A DNA stretch of 64,000 bases from Clostridia bacterium. GTDB taxonomy: Bacteria; Bacillota; Clostridia; TANB77; CAG-508. The notes beneath the pieces were generated by a model. It made no database searches and was not told the DNA's origin. It saw only the letters and a list, made by a program, of their open reading frames with translations. The stretch's first letter is position 1. Each line of letters starts with the position of its first letter. The position numbers were made by a program, and so were the translations under genes. Below, one piece after another: positions 58,775-64,000 of the stretch. The stretch covers positions 1 to 64,000 of the forward strand of contig JARHYK010000014.1 of NCBI GenBank assembly GCA_029258515.1. Reading direction: 5' to 3'.

Positions 58775-60142
58775 TTAAGCATTAAATTCTTGTAAACTTC
58801 TGTTGGCTAATTTCATATATCTTTCTTTTTTATCTTTTATTTTTTTGCCTTCAAGTTCTGGTAATATTCCAAAATTTGCATTCATTGGTTGAAATTTTGT
58901 GTTTTTAGTTGATATATATTTTGCTAGTGCTCCAATTACTGTATTTTCTGAAAATATTATTTTTTTATTTGTTTTTCTTATTTGTTCTATTGCATTTAGG
59001 GCTGCAACCATTCCAGAAGAAATTGATTCGACATATCCTTCTACACCTGTTAGTTGTCCTGCAAAATATATATTTTTATTTTTCTTTAATTGGTATGTTT
59101 CTTCCAATAGTTCTGGTGAGTTAATGAATGTATTTTTATGCATTACTCCATATTTTATAAATTCTGCGTTTTCTAATCCTGGTATCATTGAAAATATTCT
59201 TTTTTGTTCTCCATATTTTAAATTAGTTTGAAATCCAACCAAATTGTATAAACTTGCTTGTTTGTCATCTTGTCTTAATTGTACAACTGCATATGGTCTT
59301 TTAGCAGTTCTTGGATCATCAAATCCTACTGGTTTTAGAGGTCCAAATCTCAATGTATCTATTCCTCTTTTTGCCATTATTTCTATTGGCATACATCCTT
59401 CAAATATTTCTCGTTTTTCAAATTCATGTAAAGTTACTACTTCAGCATTTACAAGTTCTTGCCAAAACTTTTCATATTCTTCTTGATTAAATGGTAAATT
59501 TATATAACTATTTTCTTCTTGATTTTCTAGTCTTTGTTTCCATTGTTCAATTTCTTCATCTTTTTTCTTTTCTTGATTGTATCTATCTCCATAAAAAGCA
59601 ATGCCAAAATCGATGCTTTCTTTTGATACTATTGGGGCTGCTGCATCATAAAAATAGAATTTATCTTCTCCTGTTAGTTCTTGTATTTCTTTTGCTAAAC
59701 TTTCTGATGTTAATGGTCCTGTTGCTATTATTGTTATTGTCTCTTTTACTAGTTGTTTTATTGAAATATCTTTTCCTATTTCACAATTTATTATTTCTAT
59801 TAACTCATTTTTTTCTAGTTCTTCAGTTACTCTTTTAGAAAATTCTTCTCTATCAACTGCTAGTGCTTGTCCTGCTGGTACTTTTACTTCATCTGCTATT
59901 TTAATTAGTAAAGAATCTAAATTTCTTAATTCTTCTTTTAAAAGTCCACATGCATTTGTTAGTAGATTTGATTTAAATGAGTTACTACATACAATTTCTG
60001 CTAGATTTTTATTACTATGTGCTGGTGAATATTTTTTTGGTTTCATTTCATATAGTTTTACTCTTATTCCTTTTTTAGCTATTTGATAGGCCGCTTCTGA
60101 ACCTGCTAATCCTCCACCTATTATATTTATATATTTTTCCAT
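58775..60142 (-). CDS. trmFO: tRNA uridine-54 C5-methyltransferase, folate/FAD-dependent (TrmFO)
   Basis: 455 residues: FAD-binding NIIGGGLAGSEAAYQIAKKG at the N-terminus, then EMKPKKYSPAHSNKNLAEIV and CSNSFKSNLLTNACGLLKEE (the conserved catalytic-Cys region), VPAGQALAVDREEFS, and C-terminal FAGQLTGVEGYVESISSGM. Makes ribothymidine-54 in tRNA using methylene-tetrahydrofolate. It starts 14 bases after the SNF2-like gene, so is probably co-transcribed with it. Confidence 0.97.
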   Translation of the reverse strand: MEKYINIIGGGLAGSEAAYQIAKKGIRVKLYEMKPKKYSPAHSNKNLAEIVCSNSFKSNLLTNACGLLKEELRNLDSLLIKIADEVKVPAGQALAVDREEFSKRVTEELEKNELIEIINCEIGKDISIKQLVKETITIIATGPLTSESLAKEIQELTGEDKFYFYDAAAPIVSKESIDFGIAFYGDRYNQEKKKDEEIEQWKQRLENQEENSYINLPFNQEEYEKFWQELVNAEVVTLHEFEKREIFEGCMPIEIMAKRGIDTLRFGPLKPVGFDDPRTAKRPYAVVQLRQDDKQASLYNLVGFQTNLKYGEQKRIFSMIPGLENAEFIKYGVMHKNTFINSPELLEETYQLKKNKNIYFAGQLTGVEGYVESISSGMVAALNAIEQIRKTNKKIIFSENTVIGALAKYISTKNTKFQPMNANFGILPELEGKKIKDKKERYMKLANRSLQEFNA

Positions 60143-60156
60143 AACTATTCTTCCTT

Positions 60157-62331
60157 TTAAATTTTACTAAATAATTTCATAATTTCATCTTTTGATAGCT
60201 TACTTACAAATGTAGTTTTTGTGTTAAGCATATTTTCTGCAAGTCTTGCTTTCTTTTCTTGCAATTCATATATTTTTTCTTCTATAGAATTTTTTGTTAT
60301 TAATTTATATACTTGTACATTATTCTTTTGTCCTATTCGATATGCTCTGTCAGTTGCTTGATTTTCTGCAGATAAATTCCACCAAGGATCATAATGAATC
60401 ACTATATCTGCTCCTGTTAAGTTTAATCCTGTTCCTCCTGCTTTTAGTGATATTAAAAACACTTTAATTTCTGGATTTCGGTTAAATTCATCTACCATTT
60501 CAATTCTTTGGCTTACTTTGGTTCCTCCTGTTAATTTAAAATATTTTATATTTTTACTTTTTAATTCATCTTCTAAAAATTCAAACATTGATGTATATGT
60601 AGAAAATATTAATATTTTATGTCCTGATTTCACGCCATCTTCTACTAATTCCATACATTGGTTTAATTTACTACTTTGACCTTGATAGTTTTCTATGAAC
60701 AGGCTTGGATGGCAACATATTTGTCTTAGTCTAGTTAATGCTGCTAATATTTTTATTTGACTTCCATTAAATCCTTTTACATCTATTTCATTTGCCACTT
60801 CTTCTTTTGCTTGTGCTAAGTATGATAGGTATATATTTTTTTGTTCTTCTTCCATTTCGTTATTTAATACTGTTATTGTTTTTTCTGGTAATTCTGTTAA
60901 AACTTCTTTTTTGGTTCTTCTTAGTATAAATGGTTCTATTAGCATTTTTAATTTTTTCAATGCTCTTTCATCATTATCTTTTACAATTGGTGTTTCATAT
61001 GTTTGTTTAAAGTTCTTATATGTAAATAGATACCCTGGCATTATGAAATCAAATATTGACCATAATTCTGCTAATGAGTTTTCTATTGGTGTTCCTGTTA
61101 GCGCAAATTTGGAAGTAGCTTTTATTTTTTTTACTGCTTTTGCGTTTTGTGTGTTACTATTTTTTAAATATTGTGCTTCATCTGTTATTGCATACCTAAA
61201 TGTATATTCTGTTTCTTTATATATCTCTATATCTCTTTTTATTAAATCATATGCTGTTATTACTAAATCATAGTTATCTATTTTTTTAATTTTTTCTTTT
61301 CTTTCTGTTGTTGTTCCATTTATTACTTCTACTTTTAATTCTGGTGCAAATTTACTTGCTTCATTTAACCAGTTTAGAGTTAGTGAACTTGGTGATATTA
61401 CTATACTTGATTTTGTTTTTTTATTATGTTTTTTACATTCTTCTTTATAATCTAGGATTATTGATAATACTTGTAGTGTTTTACCTAACCCCATATCATC
61501 TGCTAATATCCCTCCCATTTTGTATTTATCTAATGTTTTTAGCCAATTAAATCCTGTTTTTTGGTAATATCTTAGATCTGCATTTAAGTTCTTAGGTGTT
61601 TCATATTCTTCTAGCATTTCTTGATTTAGATTATTTACAACCTCTTTATATTCTTGATTTTTTAGGATTTGTGCTCCTTTTATTCCTTTTAATAATTGGT
61701 TTAAGTATAGGCTTCTGTTTATTGGTAACTGTATTTCTCCTTCTTCCAAATCGTTATATTTGATATCCATTCCTGTTACTAATTTATCAAAAAAGTCTAT
61801 TTCCTTATTTCCTTCAAGTGTTAAAAATGTTCCATCTTTTAATCTATGATATTTCTTTTTTAACTTATATTTTTGCATTATTTCTTCTAATTCGTTTATA
61901 TTAAAATCTATTTTACTAAAATCTATTTTCAATAGATTATTTTCTATTTTTACTCCTAATGTTTCTATTTTTGGATTTACTATTTGTTTTGTTTTAAAGT
62001 TATCAGTTACCATTACTTCAAATTTTTGCATATATTCTTGAATATCATTTGTTAAGAATTCATAAATTTTATCATCTTCTGGTAATATTAATCTTTTATT
62101 TTCTTCTTCATACATAAAACCTGTTTTTCTGAATATATTTATCGCTTTAGTTTCTTCTATTTTGTTTCTTGGTGTTTTTATTTCTTCTATTTCATTTAAC
62201 GGGTTAAATTCTTGTTGGTCATAGCAAAATTTTATATCTGCTGTTATATAATCATTTTTATCAACATCTAGATATATTTTTACTCCTAATTTTTTTGGTT
62301 TATATTTTTCTAATTCTTCTTCTCCGTACAT
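60157..62331 (-). CDS. SNF2-family helicase, C-terminal part (gene split by a +1 frameshift)
   Basis: 724 residues in this frame. DEAD/SNF2 motor: GGILADDMGLGKTLQVLSII (Walker A), IVISPSSLTLNWLNEASKFA, ITDEAQYLKN (motif II), FALTGTPIENSLAELWSIFD, and helicase C with VFLISLKAGGTGLNLTGADI and DPWWNLSAENQATDRAYRIG. The ATG at 62331 has no ribosome binding site; homology probably begins at GEEELEKYKPKKLGVK, the continuation of the upstream SWIM protein. Joining the frames at 62326 gives one protein of about 1112 residues, the usual size of Firmicute SWIM-SNF2 proteins. Confidence 0.88.
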   Translation of the reverse strand: MYGEEELEKYKPKKLGVKIYLDVDKNDYITADIKFCYDQQEFNPLNEIEEIKTPRNKIEETKAINIFRKTGFMYEEENKRLILPEDDKIYEFLTNDIQEYMQKFEVMVTDNFKTKQIVNPKIETLGVKIENNLLKIDFSKIDFNINELEEIMQKYKLKKKYHRLKDGTFLTLEGNKEIDFFDKLVTGMDIKYNDLEEGEIQLPINRSLYLNQLLKGIKGAQILKNQEYKEVVNNLNQEMLEEYETPKNLNADLRYYQKTGFNWLKTLDKYKMGGILADDMGLGKTLQVLSIILDYKEECKKHNKKTKSSIVISPSSLTLNWLNEASKFAPELKVEVINGTTTERKEKIKKIDNYDLVITAYDLIKRDIEIYKETEYTFRYAITDEAQYLKNSNTQNAKAVKKIKATSKFALTGTPIENSLAELWSIFDFIMPGYLFTYKNFKQTYETPIVKDNDERALKKLKMLIEPFILRRTKKEVLTELPEKTITVLNNEMEEEQKNIYLSYLAQAKEEVANEIDVKGFNGSQIKILAALTRLRQICCHPSLFIENYQGQSSKLNQCMELVEDGVKSGHKILIFSTYTSMFEFLEDELKSKNIKYFKLTGGTKVSQRIEMVDEFNRNPEIKVFLISLKAGGTGLNLTGADIVIHYDPWWNLSAENQATDRAYRIGQKNNVQVYKLITKNSIEEKIYELQEKKARLAENMLNTKTTFVSKLSKDEIMKLFSKI

Positions 62332-63496
62332 TTGCTAATTGTATTTTATTATTTATTTTTGGCATTATTATTGCAAAAAAGTCTTGTAAGTCTTTTTCTT
62401 CTAATTCTAGGCTTGTGATATAGTTGTCTTTAAATATTTGAATAAGTCTTAATTTCGTTTGTTCAAATTCTTTTGATAATTTGTATAATTTATTTTCATA
62501 TAGTATGTATTGGTATTTCCTTCCTTTTATTTTTGTTAGTTTGTATATGTCTATATTTGTTGTTATACTATACTCATCTTTTTTTGTTTTTTCTAGTTGG
62601 AATTCTATTTGAGGATCTTTTTCCATAAATTCTAATGTTTCTTCTAAATAGTTATTTTCAAATTCACATATTTTCCCTTTCATTACTTCAAATAGGTCAT
62701 CTATTCCACTATTTGTTATTGTTATGTTTGTTTCATTTAATTGTTTTCCATAATAGCTATTATTTGTATTTTGATTTGCATATTTTATTATTTCTGCATG
62801 TTTTAGAATAAATTCTAAAAGTTCTTGGCTTTTTTCTTCAAAGTTTTCTTTCTTATGTATAAATTCTAGTTGATTTCCATATCTATATATAGTATTATTT
62901 AACATTCTTTCATAGAATTCTCTTAAATTTTTTAATTTGTACATTCTTTTGTTTCCGAGTTTGAATTCTATTTTTATATTTTTTGTATATCTATCATATA
63001 TTATTTTTGGCTCTATTTTTATTTTTCCTTGTTTTTCTATTTGCTTTTCGTTTATTTCTTGTTGTAGATTTTCTAATTCCTCATTATATATGCTATTTAC
63101 TATTTGTCTAAATGTTCTATATTTTGTCTCGCTTTTTTGCTTTTTTGTGTTTGTTAAGTCTTTTTCAATGTATTCTTCAATTTGTTTTTTATTTTTGTTT
63201 TCTGTGTTTTGTAATTCTAAAACAGCTGCTAAAGAATGTTTACATACTCCATAATGTCTTTCATAGTCTTCACATGTACATGTTATGTCTTCAATTTCTC
63301 CTTTTTCTACTAAAACGTATACTTTATATTCTTCCATACCATATACTTTTGCTTTTATTTCAAAATTATTTTCATCTATATAATCTTTGTATTCTATTTC
63401 TACTTTTTGTTGTTTTTGATATTTTTTAGCCTTTTGCGTTCTTTCATATCCTGCATCTTCTGTTAAATTTTCCATAACACTTTTACTTATTTGCAT
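62300..63496 (-). CDS. SWIM zinc-finger / SNF2-associated N-terminal part of the same helicase
   Basis: 398 residues. A SWIM zinc finger lies at C73, C75, C85 and H87 (DITCTCEDYERHYGVCKHSL), followed by the SNF2 helicase-associated region. The frame ends NVRRRRIRKI at TAA 62300-62302, overlapping the helicase frame by 32 bp. Skipping the C of the CGG codon at 62324-62326 moves directly into GEEELEKYKP. SWIM fingers bind DNA or protein; the role of these proteins in Firmicutes is poorly defined. AAGGAG precedes the ATG. Confidence 0.85.
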   Translation of the reverse strand: MQISKSVMENLTEDAGYERTQKAKKYQKQQKVEIEYKDYIDENNFEIKAKVYGMEEYKVYVLVEKGEIEDITCTCEDYERHYGVCKHSLAAVLELQNTENKNKKQIEEYIEKDLTNTKKQKSETKYRTFRQIVNSIYNEELENLQQEINEKQIEKQGKIKIEPKIIYDRYTKNIKIEFKLGNKRMYKLKNLREFYERMLNNTIYRYGNQLEFIHKKENFEEKSQELLEFILKHAEIIKYANQNTNNSYYGKQLNETNITITNSGIDDLFEVMKGKICEFENNYLEETLEFMEKDPQIEFQLEKTKKDEYSITTNIDIYKLTKIKGRKYQYILYENKLYKLSKEFEQTKLRLIQIFKDNYITSLELEEKDLQDFFAIIMPKINNKIQLANVRRRRIRKI

Positions 63497-63522
63497 ATTT
63501 TTTTCTCCTTTTCTGACTTTAT

Positions 63523-63551
63523 ATTATATTATATTTTAACTTTTTTTACAA
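63523..63551 (-). promoter_or_regulatory. Promoter of the SWIM/SNF2-trmFO operon
   Basis: Minus-strand TTGTAA (63546-63551) and TATAAT (63523-63528) with 17-bp spacing. Confidence 0.6.
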
Positions 63552-63592
63552 GATGTTTCATTTGTTTTTAGTAGTGTTCAAGAAAGAAAAGA

Positions 63593-63622
63593 AAAAAATA
63601 GAAGGTTTAACTTCTATTTTTT
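63593..63622 (-). terminator. Terminator of the Spo0E-like gene
   Basis: 12-bp perfect stem AAAAAATAGAAG/CTTCTATTTTTT with a six-base loop, 36 bp past the stop. Confidence 0.8.
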
Positions 63623-63657
63623 ACATTTGAATTTCTTTTTTGGTGCAACTTAAAAAA

Positions 63658-63819
63658 TCATGTTTTTATCTCTTCTTTGCTTTTTTTATTTACTTTATAA
63701 TATTTTGATATCAATTCATCTAATTCGACACTAAGTTTATAAATTACCGCATAATCTTCTTCATTTTCTATACTTTTATTCAGTTTATCTCTTAATTTAC
63801 AAATTTCATCATTTATCAT
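63658..63819 (-). CDS. Spo0E-like aspartyl-phosphate phosphatase (53 aa)
   Basis: A short gene with AAAGGAG nine bases before the ATG. The protein is a helical hairpin: MINDEICKLRDKLNKSIENE, then YKLSVELDELISKYYK, which carries the S-x-x-L-D-x-L-I signature of Spo0E-family phosphatases. Such proteins dephosphorylate Spo0A~P and restrain sporulation. It has its own promoter with three TGTC boxes upstream, and its own terminator. Membership rests on motif and size, hence moderate confidence. Confidence 0.75.
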   Translation of the reverse strand: MINDEICKLRDKLNKSIENEEDYAVIYKLSVELDELISKYYKVNKKSKEEIKT

Positions 63820-63866
63820 TTTTCATCTCTCCTTTATTTTTTCTTTTTTCTCTTTTGTACAACTAT

Positions 63867-63895
63867 AAATTACCATATTTTTCCTTTTTAGTCAA
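63867..63895 (-). promoter_or_regulatory. Promoter of the Spo0E-like gene
   Basis: Minus-strand TTGACT (63890-63895) and TAATTT (63867-63872) with 17-bp spacing. Confidence 0.6.
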
Positions 63896-63923
63896 GTTAT
63901 TTTTATTTTTTTCGCATTTTTCG

Positions 63924-63950
63924 TGCGACATATCTCGACATTTTTTGACA
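63924..63950 (-). promoter_or_regulatory. Three Spo0A-box-like direct repeats, 10 bp apart
   Basis: Minus strand: TGTCAAA (63944-63950), TGTCGAG (63934-63940) and TGTCGCA (63924-63930). Each differs from the 0A box TGTCGAA by one or two bases, and they repeat exactly every 10 bp, ending about 30 bp upstream of the -35. Spacing of one helical turn is that of tandem Spo0A monomers. Confidence 0.5.
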
Positions 63951-64000
63951 TTTATATGTAAAAAAATACGGCATAAATCATTATATATAATTTATACTCG

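Noticed and set aside
1..64000. rRNA, tRNA, CRISPR arrays, riboswitches and insertion sequences
   Set aside because: Read for conserved rRNA blocks, tRNA cloverleaf ends, regular repeats and transposase motifs; none convincing seen. A covariance-model scan could still find a short RNA.

Overview
The window looks like the chromosome of a very AT-rich, spore-forming anaerobic Firmicute, most likely an uncultured clostridium. The grounds are extreme A+T bias, strong AGGAGG-type ribosome binding sites, frequent GTG and TTG starts, an anaerobic pyruvate formate-lyase/AdhE pair, sporulation-type genes (CwlD-like amidase, PdaB-like deacetylase, a Spo0E-like protein) and the Gram-positive set GdpP, TrmFO, PlsX/ACP and a small alarmone synthetase. 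Nearly all genes lie on the minus strand; only the XRE-pflB-pflA block (5.7-9.3 kb) and a DacF-like gene (29.8-31.0 kb) are on plus. I saw no rRNA, tRNA, CRISPR array or intact transposase. LAYOUT: 0-5 kb holds a cut-off prepilin-like gene, a small alarmone synthetase, AdhE and an M23 peptidase. 5.7-9.3 kb holds an XRE regulator, PFL and its activase. 9.3-17.2 kb holds a small unknown gene with a broken paralogue, IspH, a winged-helix protein, an S1 protein, two pseudouridine synthases, a large membrane protein and a double-OB-fold SSB. 17.4-19.5 kb is a cell-wall/sporulation group. 19.6-22.4 kb is an unusual overlapping pair: a radical SAM enzyme and an asparagine-synthetase-like/zinc-ribbon/Nudix fusion. 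22.5-24.4 kb pairs a degenerate receiver-GGDEF protein with a membrane protein. 24.5-25.9 kb is a gene graveyard (XRE and leucine-rich surface-protein remnants). 26-29.5 kb encodes a giant adhesin with a candidate thioester domain. 31-37 kb carries acpP, plsX and the str operon (rpsL-rpsG-fusA-tuf). 37-46 kb carries an acyl-CoA ligase with its TetR regulator, then rplI-dnaB-tilS-ftsH. 46-57 kb carries gdpP, an FGE-like surface protein and rpoBC. 57-64 kb carries a coiled-coil protein, trmFO, a split SWIM/SNF2 helicase and a Spo0E-like gene. HOW THEY FIT: the metabolic genes describe fermentation of pyruvate to formate, acetyl-CoA and ethanol. Much of the rest is core information processing, with surface proteins inserted between. 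The points most worth a second look are (1) the radical SAM/AsnB-Nudix cassette; (2) the coincidence that two genes split by +1 frameshifts break exactly at CGG codons, a codon I could otherwise find in frame only once in the whole window; (3) three TGTC boxes spaced exactly 10 bp apart upstream of the Spo0E-like gene; and (4) the prepilin-stem proteins carrying FGE-like heads.
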